NCBI RefSeq assembly: GCF_024166365.1
Contig: NC_064827.1
Span: 75,283,135-75,347,134 of the forward strand
DNA: 64,000 bases
Source: Elephas maximus indicus
Lineage: Eukaryota > Chordata > Mammalia > Proboscidea > Elephantidae
Reading direction: 5' to 3'
This document shows, in pieces, positions 53,621-63,849 of the stretch. The position numbers and the translations under genes are program-made. Under the pieces are notes generated by a model. The model was not told the DNA's origin and did not search any database. It saw only the letters and a list, made by a program, of their open reading frames with translations. Within the stretch, counting starts at the first letter, position 1. Every line of letters starts with the position of its first letter.

Positions 53621-54825
53621 TGATGTTGAATGAACCTGGTCCGGCTGGGCACTGGGAGTGGTTGTGCCCTCCTGCTGGGCCTCAGGTCTCCACCTGGGGG
53701 GTGTTGGGCAGTACTGGCCTGTGGTACCACTCCAGGCTGGTTGAAGACTCCGGGCAGTGGGCTCCACCAGGGCTTCTGCTGCCAGCTCAGTTGTTCTTTA
53801 GGAGCCGGCTGGGTGAGCAGAAATAGCCCCCTGGTGCCTGGCACTGGTGTTGGGTTATTCAGTCACCGGAGGAGGAAAGAACCTGTGTGTGTATGACATT
53901 GTGAAGCCACAAGATGATTTCCTTCTTTGGGAGAACAACTTGTGAAGCCATTCATTAAGCTGGAGCAACTAAGAAGGAACTTTCCCAGAGAAACTGGCCT
54001 GGAGTACTATATCCTCTTGAAGCTGAGCTGCCCAAGGCTGTCTCTGTGGTTCTCCCGAGGCCTTGGCAGAACCTGTTGGCCCAGGAGCCACACAGGCCTT
54101 CACCAACCCCCGCCCCCAAAATGAGGGGCAATGATGCCTCTGCCTCAGTGGATGGACTGAGAGTATGCCTGGGCTCCAAGCTTTGTGGACGTCAGGTGAA
54201 TCCTGACCATACATGTGCATGTACACACACACAAACACATGCACACATGTGCAGAAAATACACCAGGCAGGACACAGTCCTTGTTACCAAAGCAGGATTT
54301 TGGTGTAAGACGAGATGTAAATAGGTACTGCCCCCGCACAGTATGCGAATACACCTCCTTACAACACGTTGGCCAGAGCCTTCCTGAGCCTTCCCAGTGT
54401 CTGGGAGTCTTCTTTCACTGGGAGGGTCTCCTTGAGCTGTTGGCCCCCTGAGGCATGATAGTTGGCAAGGGAAAAGGAGCGACACGACTTCCCACTAGAT
54501 GAAGTTTCAAGAGATTGGGAGGGAAGGCTCAGGCAACAGCCTCGGTCAGAAAGCCCACTTGGAACCACAGATCCCAGCCCAGTTCAGCAGCTGATCCCTT
54601 CCTGGGAGCATCTGCATTAAATCCGAGCCCCTGTGTCTCCCTAAGCTCACATCCCACATTAGTAAGAGCCTTGGCGAGGGGCAGGGCAGGGAGGAGCAAA
54701 TCAGAGGGCTTTGCATAAGAAGCCACAGTGCAGGAAGTGATGAGAAAGGTGTTTGCTCAGAGCGATCCCAAGAGACCAGGTGAGGTGGTAGGTGGAGCAG
54801 GCGCTCTGAGAACTGACAGCCCCTG
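53620..54825. other. Unique stretch with a CA-rich patch
   Basis: An interrupted (CA)n/(CACATG) patch lies at about 54213-54256. Otherwise no repeat or exon is recognised. Confidence 0.4.
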
Positions 54826-54829
54826 CTCT

Positions 54830-54928
54830 GTTGCATACCAGCTGTGTGACCCTGGCAAGTCCCTTCCTATCTCTGAACCTCAGTTCCAGCATTGGTCACA
54901 TGGAGGTGATCATTCCTCCCTAATACCG
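54830..54928 (+). repeat. MIR fragment
   Basis: 'accagctgtgtgaccctggc' followed by 'atctctgaacctcagttcca'. Confidence 0.82.
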
Positions 54929-55112
54929 TAAGAAATAACCCATAAACCCATTGCTGTCAAGTCAATTCTGACTCATAGCAACCCTATAGGACACAGTAGA
55001 ACTGCTCCACAGAGTTTCGAAGGAGCACCTGGTAGATTCGAACTGCTGACCTTTTGGTTAGCAGCCGTAGCTCTTAACGACTACGACACCAGGGTTTCCA
55101 CTCTAAGAAATA
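54929..55112 (-). mobile_element. AfroSINE with 9-bp target-site duplication
   Basis: The body (54938-55103) includes 'gactcatagcaaccctatag' and 'gtagctcttaacgactacga'. The flanks 'taagaaata' lie at 54929-54937 and 55104-55112. Confidence 0.93.
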
Positions 55113-55230
55113 GATCTCATTAAACGCCCCATTTTCCAGATTAGGAAACTGAGTTGCAACATGATTAAATGAAACCAGGCCAGGAGTTGAACCCAGGCAG
55201 TCTGGCTCCCGAGCTCCTCCTGATACAGTT
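55113..55230 (-). repeat. MIR fragment
   Basis: 'gccccattttccagattagg' followed by 'gttgaacccaggcagtctgg'. Together with 54830-54928 it flanks a SINE on both sides, in opposite orientations. Confidence 0.82.
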
Positions 55231-55750
55231 CCTGGTCACCTGGCAGACATGTACATGTGGTGGCGCGTAGTTGCTGTTCACACCAAAATTGGAAATCCAG
55301 GTTGGGCAACAGCGCTGTGTCTCCACAGTGCCTTGGGAATGCAAGGCCTATGTTCCCTCCAGAAGAAAGGCCCTCTTTGAGGTGGCGTTCGATGTGGGCC
55401 TGTGGCTCCGGGTCTTGCATTCCACAAATATTTGGCCCCTGACTTGGGACTGGCAGCCACTGCTTCATTGTTCTTCAACCTAGCGGGAGCCAAGGGATCC
55501 CAGGGTCAGGCAGCAACCCCAGTTACCCAGAGGTGTCTGCCAGCATGTGCTGAGAGTCTTTAGCCTGCTGTCCAGGTTGCTTCCCTCCAAATCCCTTTGC
55601 CTTGGTCTTCCTGCATCGGAAGGCCCTAAAAAGCAGATTGTGGCAGGAATTTTCGCAGTTGGAGGGATGAGTTTCGGTTGGGTCATGGAGAAACAGGAAT
55701 ACAGATTCCCTAACACCTGACACTGTGGAGCACACCAGGAGGCAGTAGCT
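55230..55750. other. No feature recognised
   Basis: Unique intronic sequence without repeats or coding signals that I can support. Confidence 0.4.
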
Positions 55751-55754
55751 GTCT

Positions 55755-55885
55755 TGGAAAGAGCGGGGGTCAGTGAGACCTGGGTTCTGATCCCCCTTCT
55801 GCAGCTTACTGGCTATGTGACATTGAGTCTCCTGTTCCTGAACCTCAGTTTCCCCATCTGTAAAATGAGACTACCGGCAGCCTGA
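55755..55885 (+). repeat. MIR
   Basis: 'aacctcagtttccccatctg' at 55841-55860 followed by 'taaaatgag', with the 5' part 'gagacctgggttctgatccc'. Confidence 0.9.
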
Positions 55886-56360
55886 GGATGAACAGAAAAG
55901 ACCTGGCCCATCAGAAGTGTGCAGAGGACCCCCTGCCTGCCCGCTGTCTTTCCTCCCGTCCTCCATTCCCTTTATACATGGTCCTCTCTGGCACTTGGTG
56001 GGCAGTGACTTGTGGAGCCATCCTGGGCTGCCTGTCTCCTGGACAAAGGCCTCTGTTTTTACTGGGAAGCTTGGTACAGCAGGTTCCACTTGGTTCTGGA
56101 CTGATCAGCTCTTAGTAACAGTAACTTACCAGACCATCAACCTGGTCATGTCTCAGAGGGCAAAGTCTCTGGGGGGCTTCTGCCCATGGGAACCCTGTAC
56201 GGGGAAATGACCCCTCATGGCCTGCCAGCCCTGGGATCGCTCCTCCACATTCAGCACAGGCCCTGGTCTTGAGTGGAGAAAGGGCTTGTTCTATGGGAGA
56301 ACCGTCTAGATAGGAAGATGCTGGTGGCCAGCATGTGTATTGCTGCGTAAGAACTTTTGA
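55885..56360. other. No feature recognised
   Basis: Unique intronic sequence; open frames only by chance. Confidence 0.4.
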
Positions 56361-56364
56361 GGAG

Positions 56365-56635
56365 TGGAGTACGGTGGTTATGGGCAAAGATGTCATAGGT
56401 CCAAGTCCTGGCTCCACTGCCTAGAATCTGTGTACCTGGGTAAATCTCTTAACTTCCCTGTGCCTCAGTTTCCTCATCTATAAAATGGGGGACAACAGTA
56501 GGCCCTGTCTCATGGAGATGTTGTTAAAATGGGATGGGCTAACACAGGTAATGTGTTTAGAGCAGGGCCTAGCATAATAAGGGAACGATGATTGTTAGCT
56601 GCTATTATCATTATAATTGCTATTATTTCTGATGG
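56365..56635 (+). repeat. MIR, close to full length
   Basis: Head 'gagtacggtggttatgggca', core 'tgcctcagtttcctcatcta' (56461-56480) and 3' end 'gcagggcctagcataataag'. It is the best-preserved MIR in the window. Confidence 0.93.
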
Positions 56636-56769
56636 AGCCTGGGCTCCCCTCACGATGCTCCTGGAGACCCCACCCGAGACCGCAGAGTGAGTTACTGAGA
56701 GCACTCAGACTGCTGCCTCTGGGTGCAGATGTTGGGCGACCTGGCTAATGCCACACGGGGAAGGTGAGG

Positions 56770-56880
56770 GACCACGTTTGTAAACACCTGCTAGGTCTCT
56801 GCCCAGTGAGACTTGCCCAAGGTCCCAGCGGGTGAGTGACAGGGTCCGGATTCAAACCCAGGCCCACTGGTCCCATAGCC
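56770..56880 (-). repeat. MIR fragment
   Basis: 'gacttgcccaaggtcccagc' followed by 'cggattcaaacccaggccca'. Confidence 0.82.
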
Positions 56881-56884
56881 CCTG

Positions 56885-57522
56885 GGACTTGGAGACTAAG
56901 TAAGGTGGGGTGAGGAAGGAGGGATTCAGAGATGGACGCTGCCTCAGTTTCTAGTCTGTGGGATGCCTGTGAGCCAGTGGGCAGATGGAGTAAGTAGTGT
57001 ATGACTGCCACTCGGAGCCATGTGGGCCGAGTCTGGTGCCTTCTGAGATAAAGGTGGAAACTTTCTGCTGAAGACAGTTCTCCAGCCTTTCCCTGGAGGT
57101 CTACCTAAGGGCAGAGGACAGTGAACGTGTCACCCCAAGGGGTCTGGGATGCAGCCGGAAGCTGTCACAAAGCCTGCAGGAGTCTCCAGTTTTATCTTAA
57201 AATTCATGCACATCTTACATTCTGCTCCCTCTCTCATCCGGCCTGTCGTGTACACATTCCCTCCTGAGTAACAGCATGCCTCGGGAAGCTGCTCCATGTT
57301 TCTTTGTTTATCCTGGGGTTTTCTAACCCCAGGTCCCTGGCTGTGTCAGCCTCAGGGGTGTGTTCCAGTGCACAAGCACAGCCACAGATGGTGGGGATGC
57401 AGAGGGAGCTATGGTCCCATCTGTATGACAGAAAGGTGGCCTCAGTCACCCATGTGGACGAGTAGGCTTGGTGGGGAGAGGCCCTGGTGCCAGGGGTCCC
57501 AGTGGTGGGAAGTGAGCAGGGG
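56885..57522. other. No feature recognised
   Basis: Unique intronic sequence without a supported gene or repeat. Confidence 0.4.
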
Positions 57523-57676
57523 TGGATCAACCAGTAAGCAAGGTATGTACAGGCTTACTTACTAATCTGTAGGGCACAATTTCACATGGGTTTTACCACA
57601 TCAAAAAAATTGTGCTGTACAGATTAGTGAATAAGCACAAGTAAGCCCGTGTGTGCATTGTTTATTGGGTAATCCC
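57523..57676. repeat. Long imperfect palindrome (hairpin-forming, MITE-like)
   Basis: The inner left arm 57552-57582 (starts 'ggcttacttactaatctgta') pairs with the right arm 57607-57647 (reverse complement 'ggcttacttgtgcttattca'), which has a 10-base bulge. The loop is 57583-57606. Weaker pairing continues outward, 'ggatcaacc' near 57524 against 'gggtaatcc' near 57667. This structure fits a small palindromic DNA transposon; the RNA would fold into a long stem-loop. Confidence 0.7.
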
Positions 57677-58205
57677 TTCCTGGAGACGAGGTCTGCAGTG
57701 AGGCAGAGGTGGGGTATGGGGAAGAGAGGCCTGCGAACCACAGCCCATAATGCCCCTCCACAGGGCACTGACTTGAGATAATGCCCATGTCTCTGACTGG
57801 TTTCCTTAAGAGAAATATATTCACAGAGAAAGCAAGAGATCTGTTTGTCTACAAACATCAGGATGCGCCATATAAAACTGCCATGTTTGTGGATCTGAAC
57901 TGGTTGAGTTTTGGCAATTTCAGACGGCTCAAGCAGCCTCTCCTGAGGCGGCTGCCTGGTGGACCTCTCATCCAGCGCCGTCTCCTGCTGCCCTGCGTTG
58001 AGTGCATCCTGCGTCTATGGTATCTGCTCCCCGATGCCCTCACTTTCTGCCATTTGACGTGTGTTCTGGAGAGTGGTTTTACCCTCAAAACAGCTGGTGA
58101 GAGGGGAGCTGGGTCTGCCCCATGGACACAGAGAAGAACAAGCTCTGGACACCAGCATTCAGGTTCTAGGAGACTTGGTGCCTTCATGCTAAGCTGGGGA
58201 GACCG
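57677..58205. other. Unique stretch after the palindrome
   Basis: A + frame of 185 codons (57781-58338) crosses here into a SINE. It has no recognisable domain. No repeat is recognised before 58212. Confidence 0.4.
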
Positions 58206-58211
58206 AGGGTC

Positions 58212-58530
58212 AAGCTCAGTGGGCGTCCTTGGTAGACGTCCTTTCCACGCAGGAGATCAGGTTCAATTCCTGGCCGTCGAACCTCATGCAGAGTGCAGAG
58301 CCAACAGTCTGTTAGTGGAGGCTTGTATGTTGCTATGATGTTGAACAGGTTTTAGCGGAGCTTCCAGACTAAGACAAACAATCAACCAGTGGAAACCCTT
58401 TTGGCTCACAATGATACTGTCCACAGCCTATCACAGGGATGGTGCAGGACTGGGCAGTGTTTTGGTCCGTTGTACCTGGTGTCACCGTGAGTTGTAGGCA
58501 ACTCTTGGGCAGCTAACAGTAAACAACAAA
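58212..58530 (+). mobile_element. Long afrotherian SINE (tRNA-Gly head), diverged
   Basis: 'caggttcaattcctggccgt' (box B-like), 'acaggttttagcggagcttc' (body) and the tail 'tgtcaccgtgagttgtaggc' then 'cagctaacagtaaacaac'. More diverged than the copies at 31604 and 38345. Confidence 0.82.
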
Positions 58531-58534
58531 GGGT

Positions 58535-59125
58535 TGCGGGGGGTGTTGGACATCAAGAGATGTGAGGATGGGGCTGTGGAAAGAGCGGGCACATGTGGGG
58601 GACATCCAGCACCTGCCTCGTCAGTGGGGAGACCGCCAGGCCAGTAGATATTTTCCCTCCTCAGAGCCTGTTTTCTCCTCTATCCACTGGAGATAATCAC
58701 AGCTACCTAGTCAGGACAGCATAATGAGAGAAAGTCTGTCCCTTAGGGCTGAGCCCTCACTTTGGGGCCAGACTGTGTCCTCTTCCTTCCCCACCTCTGC
58801 TCAGATTTCCCATCGAGAGCTCAGGTCCGAGGACCAGCTGCGGGGTCGGCATGGATCCCCCATAGGACTACCCTGTGGAAGAGGCTCCCGGCTCAGCTCC
58901 TCCCAGGCCCTCTGCAGGGCCCTTCAGCCCACACCCGTGTCATCTCTCCCCAGAGTCTAAGGCTCAAAACTGTCCCAGCCCCCATCTTCACCGCCAGCTG
59001 GTGAAAGACTGCTGCCAGGCCAGAGGGCAGAGCCTGCAGTGATTCCAGAGCCCAGCTCAAACCGTGTCCTCCGGTGCCCTGTCCTCCTGCCTGGACCTCC
59101 CAGCCACACTTACTCTGTGAAATGG
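58535..59125. other. No clear feature
   Basis: A MIR-like piece at about 58650-58720 ('ctgttttctcctctatccac') is possible. The remainder is unique. Confidence 0.4.
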
Positions 59126-59128
59126 GGT

Positions 59129-59635
59129 ATATTCATTTTCTATGGCTGCTGTAACAAATTACCACAAATTCTGGGGCTTAAAACAACAACTTATTATTTT
59201 ACAGTTCTATTGGTTAGAAGTCCACCACAAACACCGCTAGGCTAAAATTAAGGTGTCAGTAGGGCTGTATTCCATTTTGGAGGCTCTAGAGGAGAATCTA
59301 TTTCCTTGACTTTTCCAGCTTCTAGAAGCTACCTGCATTCCTTGGCTTGTGGCCCCATCCTCTTTCTTCAAAGCTAGCAATGGCGAGTCAAGTCCTTCTC
59401 ACATCCCATCACACTGACTTCCTCTCCTGTCTCCCCCTTGCACTTTTAAGGACGCTTATTGGACCTACCCTGATAAATCCAGGACAGTCTCAGTATTATA
59501 AGGTCAGCTGATTGGCAGCCTTAATTCCATCTACGGTTCTCATTTCCCTGCGCCATATAACCTAACGTACTCACAGGTTCCAGGGATTAGGACATGAATA
59601 TCTTTGGAGTCCCATAATAACATCTGCCTCGTGCT
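59129..59635 (+). repeat. L1-type 3' region (ancient mammalian LINE)
   Basis: 'tatggctgctgtaacaaatt', 'gggcttaaaacaacaactta', 'attccttggcttgtggcccc' and 'catgaatatctttggagtcc' are in the order of a very common mammalian LINE 3' region. Confidence 0.75.
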
Positions 59636-59664
59636 ATGGGTAAAGCATATGCCTGGCTCAGTAA

Positions 59665-59910
59665 ATACCGCAGCTGTGGTGAAGTGGTTAACAACAAAGA
59701 CTGTGGAGCCAGCTTGCTGGGGTTGGGATCCAGTTCCTCCTGCAGTCTCAGGCAGGTTACCTAACCTCTTTGTGCCTAGGTGTCCTCGTCTATGAAATCC
59801 AGAGAATGAAAACACTACTGCCTCCTGGGTGAGGATGAACTGAGTCAATCGTGTAAAGTATGCAGAGCAGTACGTAACACACTGCAGCAGTGTATCAGTA
59901 TTATCAGTGA
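59665..59910 (+). repeat. MIR, close to full length
   Basis: Head 'gtgaagtggttaacaacaaa', 'ctgtggagccagcttgctgg', core 'cctaggtgtcctcgtctatg' and a 3' part through 'cagagcagtacgtaacacac'. Confidence 0.9.
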
Positions 59911-60069
59911 GGGTCACGGTCATGGTCAGGGTGGCTAAGCTCACAGCAGATGCTGGGCTGTGACTGGCAGTAGTGCTCCAAGCGCTGTCAGCCCGTTTGT
60001 CCCCACTGTTAACCAGCTCCCAGCTGGGGAGGCTTGGGTTGTAGCTGGGGCTTCCTCTGGCAAGGAGAT

Positions 60070-60215
60070 AGTGTGAAAGACCACAGCCTTTGGCATCAGG
60101 CTTGTGTTCAAGTCCTAGCCCTGTCACTTTTGAACTGGGTGACCATGAGCAAGTCACTTGGCTGTTCTGTACCTCAGCTCGCACATCTATAAAATGGGGC
60201 AAGTGAAAATGCTCG
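60070..60215 (+). repeat. MIR immediately upstream of NEK6 exon 2
   Basis: 'tttggcatcaggcttgtgtt', 'accatgagcaagtcacttgg' and 'gcacatctataaaatggggc'. It ends about 50 bp before the acceptor; the splice signals themselves lie outside it. Confidence 0.88.
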
Positions 60216-60246
60216 GAGAAGATGGAACGGCATGTGTATAAGAATG

Positions 60247-60265
60247 CTCTCATTCTCTGTTGCAG
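60247..60265 (+). other. NEK6: NEK6 intron 1 splice acceptor
   Basis: The tract 'ctctcattctctgttgcag' is pyrimidine-rich and ends in AG at 60265. Exon 2 starts at 60266. It is a strong consensus acceptor and fits the strand and phase of the NEK6 coding sequence. Confidence 0.9.
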
Positions 60266-60294
60266 CCTGTGCCCTCGTGAAGCTGGCATGCAGG
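60266..60294 (+). other. NEK6: NEK6 exon 2, part upstream of the main start codon
   Basis: These 29 bases are untranslated in the canonical transcript. They contain no stop in the coding frame and would read (C)ALVKLACR before Met-1. From memory, a human NEK6 isoform with an N-terminal extension contains a very similar ALVRLACR at this point. This segment may therefore be coding when joined to an alternative upstream exon. Confidence 0.75.
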
Positions 60295-60384
60295 ATGGCA
60301 GGACAGCCCAGCCCCATTCCGCATGGAGGGAGCCCAAACAACCTCTGCCACAGTCCAGGGCCTGCACACCCTTCCGACCCACAG
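60295..60384 (+). CDS. NEK6: NEK6 N-terminus, first coding exon (30 codons)
   Basis: NEK6 is a NIMA-family Ser/Thr kinase. It acts in mitosis downstream of NEK9 and phosphorylates the spindle kinesin Eg5 (KIF11), helping spindle assembly and cytokinesis. The exon encodes MAGQPSPIPHGGSPNNLCHS followed by PGPAHPSDPQ, the flexible N-terminal tail before the kinase domain. From memory the human tail is 30 residues long and identical at 22 of them, with the PHGGS, NNLCH and DPQ blocks all kept. The start has a strong Kozak context (caggATGg: A at -3, G at +4). The exon ends in phase 0 at CAG, followed by the donor gtaagc at 60385. The kinase exons lie outside the window. An antisense frame of 301 codons across this region is a shadow. 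Confidence 0.95.
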
Positions 60385-60960
60385 GTAAGCCCTTTTCCTT
60401 TGTCTGCAGTGTATTGAAGAATCTCTGAGGAATATAGATCCCCAAGGTTGCTTTCTATAAGTTCCCATTCACTGGAGCAAGCCCCTTGGCAGCCTGCAAA
60501 GCTTTTTCTTGGTTGCTTCCAGTGATGGGGAGCTCATTACCTCATCGAATGAATTCTTTATTTAATTCAACACCGCTCACAGAAGCCTCCTCTGTGGCAG
60601 ACTCAAGGCAGGGCATTTCCATGTGAACAGCATGGCTTTATTTCAGAGGGACCGGTGCAGGTTAGAGGGACACTGAGCTGGCTTTGAGCACCCAGAGGAG
60701 AGAGTAAGGGATTTGGGGGAAGGCAGAGAGTGGGGTTGGGGGCATATTCACTGGCAGAAAGTTCTTTACATTGAGACAAAGTTAGCCCCCTCTTTGGTCT
60801 TAACTGCATCTGTTCCCCTTCAGCCTCTATCTAGAACCAGGAGAGCCTCGAGGAACAGTGGTTTCGCCATGCCTGCCTCACCCTCTCCGTAGGTACCTCG
60901 GAGAGCCAGGCAATCTTCTGCAGCTTTTCTGAAAGTGCCTTCTGGGTTTCTGAGCCACTT
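60385..60960 (+). other. Start of NEK6 intron 2, unique sequence
   Basis: Begins with the donor gtaagc. There is no repeat recognised up to 60960 apart from an AT-rich patch near 60550. Intron 2 continues beyond the window end. Confidence 0.6.
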
Positions 60961-61265
60961 CAAATGCCCTCCCATGCTTTTGCACATGCTGTTCCTTGGA
61001 CCTGGAATACCCCTGCCTCACTCCTCCTCCAAGTCTCAGCTCAAATGCCGCTGCTTTGGGGAGTTTTCCCATCCCACTTCTACTTCCTGCCAGTTGAGAG
61101 GCCACCTATGTGCTGCCACCACATCTGTGTGCCCCTGGCTCATGGCCATGATCACATCACACGGGGGCATTTGTTTCTGATTGGCCTCACTTCCCAGATA
61201 GAGAACTCCTCTGGGGTGGTGCTTGCACTGGACACACCAGGCCCAGGCCACGCACAGAGGAATGA
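60960..61265 (+). repeat. L2 3' region
   Basis: 'cccatgcttttgcacatgct', 'cctggaatacccctgcctca', 'aagtctcagctcaaatgccg' and 'ggtgcttgcactggacacac' are in L2 order. Confidence 0.82.
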
Positions 61266-61329
61266 GTCCCTAAATGCTTGCAAACCTAACGAACCACAGA
61301 CACGTGTAGAGCACCTTCCTGGGACACGG

Positions 61330-61570
61330 TTGTGTGTGAGGCAGCCGCAGGCCTGCTCTCAGGGAGCACGTAGCCTTGCATGAGATAAAGATAAGAGACA
61401 GGGTAGAAGGAGAAGCTCAGGGGTCTGTTGAGCCACAACTAGGCACTGGGTCCAAACTAGGTGAACCAGGAGGGCTTACTGGAGGAAGCAGCAGGCAAAG
61501 GCTGGAGGAGCCAGAGAGCTGGGCTGGGGAGCTCAACCGGAGCCAGATGCTGTAGGGTCCTTTGGGCCTA
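61330..61570 (-). repeat. L2 internal fragment
   Basis: 'tgctctcagggagcacgtag' and 'gagggcttactggaggaagc' followed by 'ggaggagccagagagctggg' resemble antisense L2. Confidence 0.5.
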
Positions 61571-62160
61571 TCAGCCTGAAGTGTATGAAAAGTAATTGTC
61601 CAGAGTGAGTTTTTTGTCTCAGGGCTGTGAATTCCAGGTCAGAGGGAAGTCTCAGAGAACCACCTTCCTGGGCTATGGAAGGCTTGCCAAGGCTCTTAAC
61701 TCCTTAGTTCCAGTTCAAGGACTTCAGGTTGAGTGGTATTTGACTTGTTTGGGCAGGACTGCCACATACAGTTGTATAGGTTATGCACTGCACAAAGGTG
61801 CCTGTTCAAGGAAGCAGGTGGTTCTGAAATCTTCCTTCCATACTTTCACCAAACTGTGCTCCCTGGGACAGGGCTGCGTCAGCCCAGGGGAAAGGGCACC
61901 TTTGCTGATTCTACACAGAGGCACCATATGAGCTAGTGAACACTGTGTGTGTCCACGTGTTCATGCTCAGGCAACCACACGGAGGCCTCATGGGCACCTA
62001 TACTATTCATAATACTCCATTTCCATTCCTGGTCAGGAGGCAGGGCCCTTTTGATAGGTGGAATTTGGGAAGGTAGATCCCAGAAAGCTGGGAAGCCCGT
62101 GGACACTATTGGTCCAGAGTCCACTAGGACATCAAGCTGATGGCTGGGGGCAGTGGGGCC
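61570..62160. other. No feature recognised
   Basis: Unique intron 2 sequence without supported features. Confidence 0.4.
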
Positions 62161-62164
62161 TCCT

Positions 62165-62460
62165 TGGGTAATGTAGCAATTTGTCATATTAAGTCATTCA
62201 CTAACAATTGAATCCCCCTTGATTAATCTCTCAGAATTAGCCAGTTGCATTTCGAGCAATTAGGGTTAATTACAGCCTCATTTGGCAGAGGAGAGAGCCC
62301 CGTAATTATTTCACAAACAAGGCTAGGAAGCAGTGGGGTGCGCCGGCAGCAACGTCCACAGCGTCTCGTCGCACATGTTGGAAGGGGTAATGACATAGTT
62401 AAGTGTAATTAGATACGATTACTCGGCGTTGGACTGCTCCCAGCAGCGGCTGTTGGGCAA
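62165..62460. promoter_or_regulatory. Candidate enhancer: homeodomain-motif-rich, CpG-retaining block
   Basis: 'tcactaacaattgaatcccc', 'ccttgattaatctctcagaa', 'caattagggttaattacagc' and 'ccccgtaattatttcacaaa' hold many TAAT/ATTA cores. A CpG-containing part follows ('cgtccacagcgtctcgtcgc', 62353-62372), then 'gtaattagatacgattactc'. It is repeat-free. The mix of AT-rich motifs and surviving CpGs is typical of conserved developmental enhancers, but this is inference. Confidence 0.4.
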
Positions 62461-62759
62461 AGATGCCCCCAGCCCTGCCAGCATCTGGCTGGGTTTGTAT
62501 AATAGGGGTCCAGAGCAGCGTTTGCTCTGGGACCGCTCCAGGTTGGGGCAGGGAATGGAGGACAGTTAGGCACTTTCTCACTCCTGCTTTCATGAAGCAC
62601 CAGTATTTAAACGCCATCTGGGGAGACATCATGGGCCTGTTTCAGGACATAGAAATGCCTCGAATTGACAGCAGAGGTACTTTCTTTATGACAGGAGGCA
62701 CTGATGTTTCCTAGAACCACCCTAAGAAGCAGGGCCAGGCTTCATGGACAGCAAGAGTG

Positions 62760-62950
62760 CTTTGATATGGCCCAGGCTGGGTTCAGTTCCCGACTACACC
62801 CCTCACTAGCCAGATGACCTCTCTGAGCCTCAGTTTCCTCATCTGTAAAGTGGGAATAATACAGGTACCTCTGTCATGAGGTGAACATGAGGACTAAGTG
62901 AAATGATACAGTTTAAACATCCAACATGGTGTCTAATGTCGTGGGTATTG
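62760..62950 (+). repeat. MIR, nearly complete
   Basis: 'ctctgagcctcagtttcctc' at 62821-62840 followed by 'atctgtaaagtggg', and 'aagtgaaatgatacagttta'. Confidence 0.92.
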
Positions 62951-62959
62951 AGGAAATGA

Positions 62960-63640
62960 CGTGCCATTGATCTTATATTTTTTAATTCTGTTTCTCATTT
63001 TCATTTTCACAGCAAAAGACCCCAGAGCTGGATAATACCCCCAGTGTAGGAAGATGATTTAGCAAACACTCGAATTGTGGGTTTTGTTAACCATCTATGC
63101 CCAAGGCTAGTGGTTTGTTCATTTCAGGAAGCTTTCCAGCCTTGAGAGTTGTCAGCACATGAAAATATATTTGTTGAACTCGGCAGAATCATATGTGAAA
63201 TTCAGATATACTTGGAAAAGCTGAAAATGCTTGTTCTTATTGAAGTTTTTAATGAATGAGTGAGTGAAATTGAGAAAAGGAGCTTAAAGGGCCCCATATT
63301 TTATAATTTTACCAATTTGCTGGAGACCATTTTCATCAGGAATGAAACACAAGGCTTGTCTGACTTGCTAAGAACCACGTGTATTTCCAAGAAGGAAAAA
63401 GGTGTCCTTGCCTGCGAAAGCCCCAGCTAATGTGTCTTCCATCTGGAAAGTCTTTGCAAACCTGCTTGCGACCTGCCAAGTTCGGTTATATTCGGGCACT
63501 ATTTTGAGAGAGGAATGCGCATAACTTTGCAGGGGGTGGGGGCAGCTGTTGCTGTATGAGGCCTGCATGGTACAGGCTAAAATCTTTACGAAAATCTTCC
63601 CAGAGAGATGATGAAGTTGGATAAGTGTTAATGAGCAAAA
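62960..63640. other. AT-rich unique intron 2 stretch
   Basis: No repeat recognised. It is AT-rich to about 63360 ('gaaaatatatttgttgaact') and then mixed. No exon signal seen. Confidence 0.4.
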
Positions 63641-63647
63641 ATTAAAA

Positions 63648-63849
63648 GAAACCCGGTGCTGTCAAGCCAGTTTCGACTCTCAGTGACCCCATGTGGGTCA
63701 GAGTAGATACGTGCTCCATAGTGTTTTCGGTGGCTGATTTTGTAGAAGTAGATTGCCAGGGCTTTCTTCAGAGGCACCTCTGGGTGGACTCGAACTACCA
63801 GCCTTCCAGTAACCAGCCTAGTGGATCCTTTGCACCACCCAGGAACTCC
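63648..63849 (-). mobile_element. AfroSINE
   Basis: Tail 'ccagtttcgactctcagtga', body 'agaagtagattgccagggct' and head end 'ttgcaccacccaggaactcc' are present in minus orientation. Confidence 0.9.

Larger units (their letters stand above)
15146..60265 (+). other. NEK6: NEK6 intron 1 (45,120 bp)
   Basis: Bounded by GTGAGT at 15146-15151 and a tract ending ttgcag at 60265. It has the usual properties of a long first intron: many SINE, MIR and L2 relics with repeat-free blocks between them. Alternative first exons are known for NEK6 in other mammals and could lie within it, but I could not identify one. Confidence 0.7.

Noticed and set aside
57781-58338. 185-codon plus-strand open frame
   Set aside because: It continues into a tRNA-Gly SINE and has no recognisable domain or splice context.
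59540-60445. 301-codon minus-strand open frame
   Set aside because: It runs antisense through an L1 relic, two MIRs and NEK6 exon 2. No domain is recognisable and the start is not supported.
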